A DNA stretch of 44,954 nt from Corynebacterium macginleyi (GTDB lineage: Bacteria > Actinomycetota > Actinomycetes > Mycobacteriales > Mycobacteriaceae), in NCBI RefSeq assembly GCF_003688935.1, contig NZ_REGE01000015.1:1-44954 (forward strand), given 5' to 3'. The position numbers and the translations under genes were made by a program. Position 1 is the first letter of the stretch. Each line of letters opens with the position of its first letter. The notes under the pieces were generated by a model. The model ran no database searches. It worked only from the letters and a program-made list of their open reading frames with translations, and was not told the origin of the DNA. Below are positions 8,371 to 16,893 of the stretch, piece after piece.

Positions 8371-10323
8371 ATGAGTATGAAAACATCAGATTCTTCGCCC
8401 TTCATTCTCGCCATAACGGCGTGCCCGACGGGTATCGCCCATACTTATATGGCCGCTGAGAACTTAGAGGCCGCCGCTAAAAAGCTGGGCTACCGCATCA
8501 AAATTGAAACACACGGTTCCATTGGTGTGGAAGGCAACTTCAGCACACACGACATTGAACAAGCCGATGCCATTGTTATCGGTGCCGACACCGTCATTGC
8601 GAAGGACCGCTTCCAGGGTAAACGTCTGGTATCCACCGGCGTAGACGAGGCCATCAAGCACCCCGAACAGCTGTTGACCAAGTCATTGGAGGCCGCACCG
8701 TGGAAGGGGGAGGATAAGGAAGCATTAGAAAGCGGGGCGGGCAATCCCGCGGAAGACGCAGGGCTGAGCAGTATCGGGCAGACCATGTACAAAGCGCTGA
8801 TGAACGGTGTTTCCCACATGATTCCCTTTGTGGTCACCGGCGGATTGCTCATCGCCGTGGCGCTGTCTTTGGGCGGCACGCCTACGCCGGAAGGTCTGTC
8901 CATTCCTGAAGATAGCTTCTGGAATACCCTCAATGAGCTCGGTAGCCTGGCTTTTTCGCTCATGGTGCCGGTCTTATCTGGCTACATTGCCGTTGGCATC
9001 GCAGATAGGCCGGGGCTAGCGCCGGGCCTGGTCACCGGGCTCATCGCCACGACCGGCTCGCTGTATGGATCCGAAGCCGGAGCTGGATTCTTGGGTGGTA
9101 TCGTCACCGGTATTCTCTCCGGCTACGTCGCACTTGCGATTAAGAAGATTCCGGTGCACAAATTCGTCGCGCCGATCTGGCCGATTATCGTCATCCCCAT
9201 TTTCACCACGATAATAGTGGGCCTGACCTTCATTTATTTCATCGGCGCGCCAATTGCCACCGCCTTCGGGGCCATGACCGAATACCTCGGTGGTCTGCAA
9301 GGCTCGTCTGCAATCGTGTTAGGACTCATCATCGGCGCGATGATCGCTTTCGATATGGGCGGGCCATTCAATAAGACTGCCTTCCTATTTGGCGGCGGCA
9401 TGATTGCGGCGGGAAATGCAGCACCGATGGGCATGGCCGCGACCGCGATTGCGGTTCCGCCGCTCGCCGTGGGTGTGGCCACCCTCCTGCGCCGCAATTG
9501 GTTCAATAAAGCAGAAAAGGATTCCGGTATCGCCGCGCTATTTATGGGATTTTTCGGCATTACCGAAGGTGCCATTCCCCTGGCTGCGGCGCGTCCCCTG
9601 CAGGTCATCCCGGCCAATGTCGTGGGTGGTGCCGTCGCCGGTGCCATGGCCGGCGCGTGCGGCGTCCAAGATCATGTCATGCATGGCGGGCCCATCGTCG
9701 CCGTCCTCGGCGCGGTGGATCACGTGGCGTGGTTCTTCCTGTCCATGCTCAGCGGCATCGCCGTGTGTGCCGCGCTCATGCTCCTGCTCATTCGCCTGAC
9801 GCAACGCTCCCCCGAATCGGACAAGGAGACGGAGTCACCGGCCGTCCTTCCGCTTCTCAGCACCTCCACCATTAGCCTCGATGAACCGCTCGGCACTGAC
9901 TCTGAGGCCGTCATCAGGTCATTAGTCTCTCTCGCCGCAGACGATGGCCGCATTAACGACGCCACCGCGGTTACCGATGCCGCCCTTGCCCGCGAGGCCC
10001 AACACTCCACCGGCGTGGGACACGGAGTGGCCATCCCTCACGCTCGCTGCGCTGGGGTTACCACACCGACGTTGGCCTTCGCCCGGCTTCCTAAAGGCGG
10101 TATCACCTGGGGAGCTGAAGAAGAACCCACGACCTTAGCGTTTCTTATCGCCGTTCCCGATAACGCTGGGAAACAGCACTTGAAGCTGCTTTCTACCCTC
10201 GCCCGCGCCATCATGAGACAAGATTTTCGAGCCCAGCTGCACGAAGCCAACTCCCGCGAAGCAGCAGAAGAGATTGTCTCCTCGATCCTGCGGGCCGAAC
10301 CACAAGCCGCCGTGGAATCTTAG
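8371..10323 (+). CDS. PTS fructose-type permease, EIIB-EIIC-EIIA fusion, 650 aa
   Basis: The EIIB domain comes first (residues about 10-110), with the phospho-cysteine in ITACPTGIAHTYMAAE. Then comes a membrane EIIC domain (about 130-475) with many helices and GFFGITEGAIP. A C-terminal EIIA domain (about 500-645) has its phospho-histidine in GHGVAIPHAR near residue 556. The protein takes phosphate from HPr and imports and phosphorylates a sugar of the fructose family. The order B-C-A differs from the A-B-C order usual for many FruA proteins. No 1-phosphofructokinase or DeoR regulator is adjacent. ATG 8371 and ATG 8377 are both possible starts; neither has a strong ribosome site. Substrate is inferred from family only. 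Confidence 0.9.
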   Translation: MSMKTSDSSPFILAITACPTGIAHTYMAAENLEAAAKKLGYRIKIETHGSIGVEGNFSTHDIEQADAIVIGADTVIAKDRFQGKRLVSTGVDEAIKHPEQLLTKSLEAAPWKGEDKEALESGAGNPAEDAGLSSIGQTMYKALMNGVSHMIPFVVTGGLLIAVALSLGGTPTPEGLSIPEDSFWNTLNELGSLAFSLMVPVLSGYIAVGIADRPGLAPGLVTGLIATTGSLYGSEAGAGFLGGIVTGILSGYVALAIKKIPVHKFVAPIWPIIVIPIFTTIIVGLTFIYFIGAPIATAFGAMTEYLGGLQGSSAIVLGLIIGAMIAFDMGGPFNKTAFLFGGGMIAAGNAAPMGMAATAIAVPPLAVGVATLLRRNWFNKAEKDSGIAALFMGFFGITEGAIPLAAARPLQVIPANVVGGAVAGAMAGACGVQDHVMHGGPIVAVLGAVDHVAWFFLSMLSGIAVCAALMLLLIRLTQRSPESDKETESPAVLPLLSTSTISLDEPLGTDSEAVIRSLVSLAADDGRINDATAVTDAALAREAQHSTGVGHGVAIPHARCAGVTTPTLAFARLPKGGITWGAEEEPTTLAFLIAVPDNAGKQHLKLLSTLARAIMRQDFRAQLHEANSREAAEEIVSSILRAEPQAAVES

Positions 10324-10439
10324 TATTCTGTCCTCCCCTCAACCTGCCTGGACCGGAGCTGCTCCATCGATATCTCTTCACCAAAAAGTAACCGCCTTCA
10401 CAAAAGGCAGTGGCACGGGTTACACTTGGATCCACACTT

Positions 10440-10452
10440 ATTGTTCAACAAT
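10440..10452. promoter_or_regulatory. palindromic operator upstream of pxpA
   Basis: The 13-bp perfect palindrome ATTGTTCAACAAT lies 15 bp before the pxpA start. Its core TTGTTCAACAA fits the T-N-G-T-N3-A-C-N-A consensus of FadR-subfamily GntR regulators. The same 11-bp core occurs at 18200-18210 before the transporter gene. An FCD-type GntR gene lies between the two sites. Confidence 0.75.
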
Positions 10453-10467
10453 TAAGGATGGTGTTGC

Positions 10468-11229
10468 ATGGCTTCACTCCACATCGATCTTAACGCGGAC
10501 TTGGGTGAAACCACCGCCGGCAACCCAGTAGCCGATGATGCCGCAATGCTGGAGATGGTCTCTTCCGCCAATGTCGCCACCGGCTTCCACGCCGGTGATC
10601 CGCACTCCATTGCCCAGACCCTTAAGGCTGCAGCGCGTGCGGGAGTAACGGTGGGTGCGCATGTGGGCTATAACGATCCAGCGGGCTTTGGCCGCCGCTT
10701 CATCGACTACAACCCGGCAGAGCTGGCGGATGAGGTCACCTACCAAATTGGTGCGCTCGATGCGCTAGCGCGCGCTAATGGCACGCGAGTGTCTTACGTG
10801 AAGCCGCACGGCGCGATGTACAACACCATCGTCACACACGAGGCACAGGCCAAGGGCGTTATCGCGGGCATTAAGGCCTTCGGGGATCTACCCGTGATGC
10901 TGCTGCCGGGCGGACTAGCGGTCGATATTGCGAAGTCGCAAGGCTTAACCGTCATCCGCGAGGCGTTCGCAGACCGCAACTACAACCCAGATGGCACGTT
11001 GGTCTCCCGCACGCAGGACAATGCGGTGTTGAGGGATGAAGGGGATGTCGCCAAGCGCGTGCTGGAAGTCGCCCAGACCGGATCCATTACTGCCATCGAT
11101 GGCACCACGCTCAATGTCGATGCCCAGTCCGTATGCACCCACGGTGACTCGCCAGGGTCCGTGAAATTGCTACGCGGTGTGGTTGAGCGCCTCAACGCGG
11201 AAGGAATCGACATTCGGAGCTTTATCTAA
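10468..11229 (+). CDS. pxpA: 5-oxoprolinase subunit A (LamB/YcsF family), 253 aa
   Basis: The protein shows the family blocks in order: DLNADLGE at the start, ANVATGFHAGDP, VGAHVGYNDP, VKPHGAMYN, then VCTHGDSP near the end, with full length. PxpA works with PxpB and PxpC as an ATP-dependent 5-oxoprolinase that opens pyroglutamate to glutamate in the cytoplasm. AAGGATGG precedes ATG 10468 at good spacing. The stop overlaps the start of pxpBC (TAATG), as expected for subunits made in equal amounts. A GntR-type palindrome lies immediately upstream. Confidence 0.95.
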   Translation: MASLHIDLNADLGETTAGNPVADDAAMLEMVSSANVATGFHAGDPHSIAQTLKAAARAGVTVGAHVGYNDPAGFGRRFIDYNPAELADEVTYQIGALDALARANGTRVSYVKPHGAMYNTIVTHEAQAKGVIAGIKAFGDLPVMLLPGGLAVDIAKSQGLTVIREAFADRNYNPDGTLVSRTQDNAVLRDEGDVAKRVLEVAQTGSITAIDGTTLNVDAQSVCTHGDSPGSVKLLRGVVERLNAEGIDIRSFI

Positions 11230-12818
11230 TGCCGCATATTCATTTCGTTGGTACCCGCGCCCTGCTCATCGATTTGGACGCGCTCGAGCAGGTCATGGCC
11301 TGGCATACGGCGCTATCCGCTAAACCGCTGAAGAACCAGGTGGATTGCATCGCCGCTGCCACCACGTTGCTCATTACCTTTGAGGCGCCGAATTCCGCAC
11401 GCGCGGCCGCAGAGTTTTTGGCGGACTTCTCCCCTGCCGCAGCCACCGCGAAAGAGCAACGCACTGTCGATATCGATGTGCTTTATGATGGCGAGGATAT
11501 CGACACCGCCGCCGATCTCCTCGGCATGTCGCGCGAGGCATTGATTGATTGGCACACCTCTGCCGAATGGACCGCCGCCTTTGGCGGTTTTGCACCCGGA
11601 TTTACCTACTGCGCGCCCTCCGATCCTGCTCAGGCCAAGGCCGTGCCCCGCCGCCGCGATCCGCGCACGGCCGTTCCGGCTGGCGCCGTGGGCATCGCGG
11701 GCGAGTTTTCCGCGGTCTACCCGCGCGTTTCGCCAGGTGGCTGGCAGCTACTTGGCACCACCAATACCCCAATGTGGGACTCGCATACGAACCCGCCGGC
11801 GCTGGTGCAACCCGGTGACCGCGTGCGCTACCGCGCCGTGGAAGAGCTGCCAGACTTGGTGGATCGCAGCGCGGAATTCAAGCGCTCGCCGGCCCGTCTG
11901 CCGCGCATGGAGGTCCTCGATGCCGGGCTGCTCACCCTATATCAGGACTTGGGCCGTCCCGGTGTCGGTGACCTCGGCGTAACGCCCTCCGGTGCCGCCG
12001 ACCAAGCCGCCGCAGCGACCGCGAATGTTGCCGTGGGCAATCCGCGGGGTGCGACGGTGCTCGAAAATATCGGCGGCATTAAGCTGCGCGCGCTGACCGA
12101 TACCGTCATCTGCGTTACCGGCGCCACCGCCTGCGTTCGCTTGGGCGATATGCCCGTGCACCTCGCCCGCCCGGTGCTCGTTACCGCGGGCCAAACCGTG
12201 AGCGTCGGTGCCGCGACGGTAGGAATGCGCAATTACGTGGCCATTCGCGGTGGTATCGTCGCCGAGTCTGAGCTCGGGTCTTCTGCCACCGACATCCTTT
12301 CTGGCCTCGGCCCCGATCCCGTCAGCACCGGCGATATCATCGGCGTGCTACCACGCTCAACCGGCATGACGGATGCGCAATTGGTCAATCCGCTTCGCGT
12401 ATCTGTCGACTCCGCTGGCAAAACGCGCGCAACACTGCGCTGCGTGTTGGGCCCGCGGGATGACTGGTTTGGCGATAATATCGCTACCTTCCTCGATACC
12501 GAATGGGTCGTATCCTCTGATTCCAACCGCGTTGGGCTGCGGCTTTCCGGTGCCCGAGAACGCGCAGCGGCTTCCGAAGCCTCTGCAGGCGGGGACATCA
12601 CCGTACAGCGCGTCAAAGACGGCGAGCTCCCCTCCGAGGGCATGGTTGCAGGCTCCATCCAGGTCCCGCCAAATGGTAAGCCGGTGGTCTTCATGCGCGA
12701 CCACGCTGTCACCGGCGGCTACCCCGTCATTGCCACCGTATTGGAGGAAGATATTGACATCGCCGCGCAACTTCCACCCGGCGCGCGCTTGACCTTCCGC
12801 CTAGTGAAACCCCACTGA
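11229..12818 (+). CDS. pxpBC: 5-oxoprolinase subunits B and C fused, 529 aa
   Basis: Residues 1 to about 210 match PxpB/KipI (GFAPGFTYC, RRDPRTAVPAGAVGIAG, YPRVSPGGWQLLG). Residues from about 225 match PxpC/KipA (DAGLLTLYQDLGRPG, LGVTPSGAADQAA, ENIGG, and HAVTGGYPVIATV near the end). In many bacteria these are separate genes; here one chain carries both. Together with PxpA it forms the ATP-dependent 5-oxoprolinase. The start overlaps the pxpA stop by one base. The linker at about 205-225 is short and charged. No damage is seen. Confidence 0.94.
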   Translation: MPHIHFVGTRALLIDLDALEQVMAWHTALSAKPLKNQVDCIAAATTLLITFEAPNSARAAAEFLADFSPAAATAKEQRTVDIDVLYDGEDIDTAADLLGMSREALIDWHTSAEWTAAFGGFAPGFTYCAPSDPAQAKAVPRRRDPRTAVPAGAVGIAGEFSAVYPRVSPGGWQLLGTTNTPMWDSHTNPPALVQPGDRVRYRAVEELPDLVDRSAEFKRSPARLPRMEVLDAGLLTLYQDLGRPGVGDLGVTPSGAADQAAAATANVAVGNPRGATVLENIGGIKLRALTDTVICVTGATACVRLGDMPVHLARPVLVTAGQTVSVGAATVGMRNYVAIRGGIVAESELGSSATDILSGLGPDPVSTGDIIGVLPRSTGMTDAQLVNPLRVSVDSAGKTRATLRCVLGPRDDWFGDNIATFLDTEWVVSSDSNRVGLRLSGARERAAASEASAGGDITVQRVKDGELPSEGMVAGSIQVPPNGKPVVFMRDHAVTGGYPVIATVLEEDIDIAAQLPPGARLTFRLVKPH

Positions 12819-12851
12819 TGACACCCCACGCTTCACATACCGGAGAATAAT

Positions 12852-14639
12852 ATGCAGATTAAAACTGTTCTTATTGCAAACCGCGGCGAAATCGCCGTGC
12901 GCATCGCCCGCGTGGCTCGAGACTTGGGCATTAAGTCCATAGCAATTTATTCTGAGGCCGACGCCGGCGCCCTACACACCCAGGTTGCGGATGAAGCCTA
13001 TGCGCTGCCCGGCAATACCGCCGCCGATACCTATATGAATATCCCGGCGCTGTTGGATATCGCCGTGCGGGCTGATGCCGATGCCATCCACCCGGGCTAC
13101 GGTTTCCTTTCCGAAAACGCCGACTTCGCCCGCACCGTCACCGATGCCGGCATGATTTGGATCGGACCGTCGCCGGAGTCCATTGAGCTTTTGGGCGATA
13201 AGATTGCCGCTCGACGCGTTGCCGAAGAGGTTGGCGCGCCCCTGGCCCCGGGTACTTCCGATCCGATTGATGATTGGCAAGAGGCCCGCGCCTTCGCCGA
13301 GGAACACGGCCTACCAATTGCCATCAAGGCTGCCTACGGCGGCGGTGGACGCGGCCTTAAGGTCGTAGATTCCATGGAAGAGATCGAGGGCGCATTCAAC
13401 TCCGCCGGGCGCGAGGCAATGGAGGCCTTCGGCCGCGCCGAGTGCTACGTCGAGAAGTTCCTGACCCACCCGCGCCACGTAGAGGCGCAAGTCTTGGCAG
13501 ATAACCACGGCAACGTGCGCGTGCTGGGGACCCGCGATTGCTCCACCCAGCGCCGCTTCCAAAAGCTCATCGAGGAGGCCCCTGCGCCCGCGCTTTCCGC
13601 TGCCCAACGCACCGGCATCATCGAAGGTGCTCGTTCCATTTGTTCCCACGTGGGCTACACCGGCGCGGGCACCGTGGAATACATCGTCTCCGAGGACGGC
13701 ACCATCTCTTTCTTAGAGGTCAATACCCGCGTGCAGGTCGAGCACCCGGTGACCGAGGTAGTTACCGGCACCGATATCATCGCCGAGCAGTTCCGCATCG
13801 CCGCCGGCGAGCCGTTGTCCATTTCAGAGGATCCGGTCCCCACCGGCCACGCCTTCGAATTCCGCATCAATGCCGAGGACATCCTCAACGGTTTCGCCCC
13901 CTGCCCTGGCACCATTGTGTCCTTCGAGCCGCCCACCGGTCCGGGTATCCGCGTCGATTCGGCTGTTCGTTCGGGTTCTATCATCCCGCCGTACTATGAC
14001 TCGCTCATCGCCAAGCTCATCGTGTGGGGACCCACGCGCGAGATAGCCCTCGCCCGTTCGCGCCAGGCGCTGCGCGAGTTCGATGTCTCTGGTGTGCGCA
14101 CCGTGCTGCCCTTCCACCGCGACATGATGGACGAGCCTGCCCTCATTGGCACCGCTTCTTCCGCCGATGCCGATGCCGGTGCTAGCGAAATCGGTGTCTT
14201 TACTGACTGGCTCGATCACAACTACCGGCCCTCTGCCGCCAATCAGGTGGACAAGGTCGAGGCAATCTATACCAAGCGCCGTACGGTCGCGGTGGAAATA
14301 AACGGCAAGCTCGTCAATATCGGCGTGCCCATGGATTTCCTCGTTGGTGCCGGTCCCGGCGCTGGCGCGGGCGCCACGGGTGGTTCTGGTGCCACCGCTC
14401 CCTCGACGGCCGGGGCGCAGGCCACCGATGATAATGCGGTCACCTCCCCCTTCGAAGCCAATCTCGTGGCCTGGAATGTATCCGATGGCGATAGCGTTTC
14501 CGAGGGTGATTCCATCGCCACGGTCGAGGCTATGAAGATGGAATCTGCTATCAAGGCCCCGCGCGGCGGCACCATCACGATAATCGCTCAGGAGGGCGAC
14601 CGCCTGGATTCTGCGACGGTGCTTGCGACCATCGACTAG
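12852..14639 (+). CDS. biotin carboxylase fused to biotin carboxyl carrier domain, 595 aa
   Basis: The N-terminal biotin carboxylase is complete: LIANRGEIAVRIARV at the start, ATP-grasp glycine loop KAAYGGGGRG, RDCSTQRRFQKLIEEAPAP, and EVNTRVQVEHPVTE. A Gly/Ala/Thr-rich linker leads to a carrier domain with the biotin site EAMKMES near residue 563. Such chains are the alpha subunit of acyl-CoA carboxylases, needing a separate carboxyltransferase, which is not seen here. CGGAGAATA precedes the ATG. It lies 33 bp after pxpBC in the same direction, so a shared transcript is likely. Biotin carboxylase genes are known neighbours of pxp genes. Whether this is the housekeeping copy or a paralogue cannot be told from the window. 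Confidence 0.93.
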   Translation: MQIKTVLIANRGEIAVRIARVARDLGIKSIAIYSEADAGALHTQVADEAYALPGNTAADTYMNIPALLDIAVRADADAIHPGYGFLSENADFARTVTDAGMIWIGPSPESIELLGDKIAARRVAEEVGAPLAPGTSDPIDDWQEARAFAEEHGLPIAIKAAYGGGGRGLKVVDSMEEIEGAFNSAGREAMEAFGRAECYVEKFLTHPRHVEAQVLADNHGNVRVLGTRDCSTQRRFQKLIEEAPAPALSAAQRTGIIEGARSICSHVGYTGAGTVEYIVSEDGTISFLEVNTRVQVEHPVTEVVTGTDIIAEQFRIAAGEPLSISEDPVPTGHAFEFRINAEDILNGFAPCPGTIVSFEPPTGPGIRVDSAVRSGSIIPPYYDSLIAKLIVWGPTREIALARSRQALREFDVSGVRTVLPFHRDMMDEPALIGTASSADADAGASEIGVFTDWLDHNYRPSAANQVDKVEAIYTKRRTVAVEINGKLVNIGVPMDFLVGAGPGAGAGATGGSGATAPSTAGAQATDDNAVTSPFEANLVAWNVSDGDSVSEGDSIATVEAMKMESAIKAPRGGTITIIAQEGDRLDSATVLATID

Positions 14640-14669
14640 CGCGTGCTGCCTGCCGGTGGGCCCGCACAC

Positions 14670-15803
14670 CTACCTGGGCGCCTGGCCGCGCAGATACTCG
14701 CCCAGGTAGGGCAAGAGAAAATGCACGGTTCCGTAGCGGCGGCTGGCGATGAGATCGCGCTCAAAAAGCAGCTTGCGGGCCATGGAAATGGCATTGGGAC
14801 TCTTGCCCAGGCTCGTGGCGATGGCACCGGTGGGAATATCAGTACCGTGGTCGGTCTCCAGCTCCGCCATGGCGTTGAGAAAAGCGCGCTGGGCGTCAGG
14901 AACATTCTTCAACGCAATCTTGTGCACCTGGTTGCCCATATGCGCTGGAATCTCGCGCGCAATCGAGGACACGTGGCGCTCTTCTATGGTCTCCGTCCCT
15001 TCGAGTACCGCACAGGTCCACGCCAAAGCACCGACCAGCTGCAAGAGGTACGGATAGCCCTGCACCAATGCGGTTGCCTCTTCCAAAGCGCGCTCGGCGA
15101 AACCGCGCCCAGCCGCGGTGGCGGTGCTGTGGAGGGTCTCGGCGACGGTGGCATCATCAAGCAGACCCAAATCCAACCTTTGAGCGCGGCGCAAAAAGGT
15201 TGTACCCTCGTGCTCCAATAGTTCTTCTACCCCAAAGGTTAATCCCGCGGCGGCGAAGGCGATATCGTATTCGTCCCGAATGAGATCCTGGATGGCGGTG
15301 GCAAGCTGCGCAAGCTCATCCACGGAAGCTGCTTGCACCTCGTCGACCGTCAACAAGACGCCAGCATCATGCGCACGCGCGGCCTTGAGGAGGCTGCGCA
15401 GCCGCGACACCAAGCTGGGCTGGGCCTGGTTGTGGGTTAGCTGCGTCGTCACAGATCCCACGCCCGCCACAGAGAATCCCGTGATCTTGCGGCCCTTCTT
15501 CTCCGTATAGTCCAGCTCCTCTATGGCTTCCGGAATCGTGGAATCGCGCAGCTGCGCTACCATCTGGGCATCCGCATAGGCACGGATGACAACCCACCCT
15601 AAGCGGTGTGCGGATTCTTCAAACTCATTAAGCAGCACGGTTTTGCCCACCCCGCGCGTACCGCTTACCAGCAAGGCGCGCTGCATGCTGCCCACGCCAC
15701 CCACGAGCCCATAGTTAAACGAGCTGATTTCAAATTCGCGCCCGGCCAGCTGCACCGGCGACGCACCAAAACTGGGGCGAAAAGGGTTCTTATCCGGAAT
15801 CAC
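14670..15803 (-). CDS. AAA-type ATP-binding protein, 377 aa
   Basis: The protein has a Walker A motif (SGTRGVGKTVLLNEF near residue 48), a Walker B stretch (GVLLTVDEVQ) and a C-terminal winged-helix-like part (TDIPTGAIATSLGKSPNAISMARKLL) followed by RRYGTVHFLLPYLGEYL. This resembles the Orc/Cdc6-like or STAND-like ATPases often annotated only as ATP-binding protein. It starts with GTG 15803, with GGAAGG nine bases upstream. It is convergent to the carboxylase gene and divergent from the GntR gene. Three TTTAGAAC repeats lie in the shared upstream region. Its role is unknown, and it probably is not part of 5-oxoproline metabolism. Confidence 0.8.
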   Translation of the reverse strand: MIPDKNPFRPSFGASPVQLAGREFEISSFNYGLVGGVGSMQRALLVSGTRGVGKTVLLNEFEESAHRLGWVVIRAYADAQMVAQLRDSTIPEAIEELDYTEKKGRKITGFSVAGVGSVTTQLTHNQAQPSLVSRLRSLLKAARAHDAGVLLTVDEVQAASVDELAQLATAIQDLIRDEYDIAFAAAGLTFGVEELLEHEGTTFLRRAQRLDLGLLDDATVAETLHSTATAAGRGFAERALEEATALVQGYPYLLQLVGALAWTCAVLEGTETIEERHVSSIAREIPAHMGNQVHKIALKNVPDAQRAFLNAMAELETDHGTDIPTGAIATSLGKSPNAISMARKLLFERDLIASRRYGTVHFLLPYLGEYLRGQAPR

Positions 15804-15824
15804 TCTGACAGACCTTCCGTTTAT

Positions 15825-15895
15825 ATCTTTTAGAACTATGACTTCAGTTTAGATCTTTTAGAACTTCACCACCCCTTTAGAACTTTTAGATCTTT
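15825..15895. promoter_or_regulatory. cluster of TTTAGAACT / TTTAGATCTTT repeats
   Basis: The 13-mer ATCTTTTAGAACT occurs at 15825-15837 and 15853-15865, and TTTAGAACT again at 15876-15884. TTTAGATCTTT occurs at 15848-15858 and 15885-15895, each with the palindrome AGATCT. The cluster lies between the ATPase and GntR genes, which are divergent. It is AT-rich compared with its surroundings and looks like an operator region. Confidence 0.65.
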
Positions 15896-15947
15896 AAGTC
15901 ATACGGAATGACCATTGACGCCTCACCCATTCAGTAAGGTGAGGGGC

Positions 15948-16565
15948 ATGCTTTCCCAGTCCGTCGCCACCGCTTTGCGCCAAGAGATGTCGGCCGGCAA
16001 TTTTCAGCCCGGCGAGCAGCTCAGCGAGGTAAAGGTGGCCGAGCAATTCGGTTGCTCCCGCAATACCCTCCGCGAGGCCTTCACCACGCTCGCAGCCGAG
16101 CGTCTGGTTGAACGCATCCCCCACCGCGGCGTTTTTATCGCCACCCCGGATGCCGCCTATATCCGCGATTTATTCGCCGCCCGCGCCGCCATCGAGCCGG
16201 CTGCCGCGCGGTGGGGCGCGTTTAGTGATGCCCCCTCGCTCATCTCCCTCGCCTCCTCCGCCTTTGACTACGCAAGTCACAATGACCACCAGGAAGTCTC
16301 CTCCATTAACCAGCGCTTCCACCAAGCGCTGGTAGCCGGACTTAATTCCCCCACCCTGGATGAGCAGATGAGCAACCTGCTCGCACGCATGCGGCTCACC
16401 TTCCTCCTGGTCATCCCCCGCTACCCACAGCTGCACGCCGAGCACATTCAAGGCAACGTTGATGTGGCCACGCTCATCGCGGAGGGAAAACGCGAAGAGG
16501 CCACCACGCACTTGCGCGATAGCCTCTTAAAAACCTGCGATAAGATCTTGGCCGTCACGGACTAA
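15948..16565 (+). CDS. GntR-family regulator, FadR/FCD subfamily, 205 aa
   Basis: Residues 1 to about 65 are a GntR winged helix (GEQLSEVKVAEQFGCSRNTLREAFTTLAAERLVERIPHRGVFIA). The rest is an all-helical FCD ligand-binding domain (RAAIEPAAARW, NQRFHQALVAGL, HIQGNVDVATLIAEGKREEA), where acidic and histidine residues usually hold a metal and an organic acid. I chose ATG 15948 because AAGGTGAGGGG lies just upstream; a TTG start at 15915 would add 11 residues. The location between the two arms of the 5-oxoproline locus and the matching palindromes at 10440 and 18195 suggest it is their repressor, with pyroglutamate or a relative as effector. Confidence 0.9.
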   Translation: MLSQSVATALRQEMSAGNFQPGEQLSEVKVAEQFGCSRNTLREAFTTLAAERLVERIPHRGVFIATPDAAYIRDLFAARAAIEPAAARWGAFSDAPSLISLASSAFDYASHNDHQEVSSINQRFHQALVAGLNSPTLDEQMSNLLARMRLTFLLVIPRYPQLHAEHIQGNVDVATLIAEGKREEATTHLRDSLLKTCDKILAVTD

Positions 16566-16619
16566 AATCCAGTGGCAAGGTCAAAAGCCTAAGGGATAAA
16601 ATACTCCGCATCCCGGGCA

Positions 16620-16893
16620 TTGTTCGCCCACGCTTGCCAGGCGTATGTGTGACGGCCAACTCTAGCTTTAATTCCATCACGATGGCCTACGAAGTGACCC
16701 CACACGCCCAAAAGACGGGCAGGCAGATCCGATGTGTACTAGCCAGCCTTAAGAACGCCGACAATGGGGACCGGCTTGGGGGTTGCGCTGGGCAACGACA
16801 GCAGGTTGGCCCCTGTAGATCTCCGTGCATGCCCAGCGGTAAGCCTCTTCTCATGGGTGCGCGTGAACTCACGCACCTCTTCTGGGGTGTGCT
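16620..16893 (-). pseudogene. degraded ycsI / DUF1445 (D-glutamate cyclase-like) remnant
   Basis: On the minus strand, right after the transporter stop, the sequence HTPEEVREFTRTHEKRLTAG then ANLLSLPSA and TPKPVPIVGV resembles the N-terminal part of YcsI proteins (TAG..Y.QANLV.LP, NPKPCP.L.V). In another frame, PVFWACGVTS at about 16691-16722 matches the C-terminal motif PVFWACGVTPQ. It is followed by a stop and then by VTHTPG (about 16631-16655), matching ITHAPGHM. Most of the middle is missing. In Bacillus subtilis ycsI lies next to ycsF and ycsG, the relatives of pxpA and of the neighbouring transporter, which supports the call. Confidence 0.75.

Noticed and set aside
10395..10412. GCCTT-CACAA-AAGGC hairpin as terminator of the PTS gene
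   Set aside because: The stem is only 5 bp and no T run follows.
13824..14669. 281-codon minus-strand frame antisense to the biotin carboxylase gene
   Set aside because: It is a GC-rich shadow of a well-conserved enzyme gene and has no recognisable domain.
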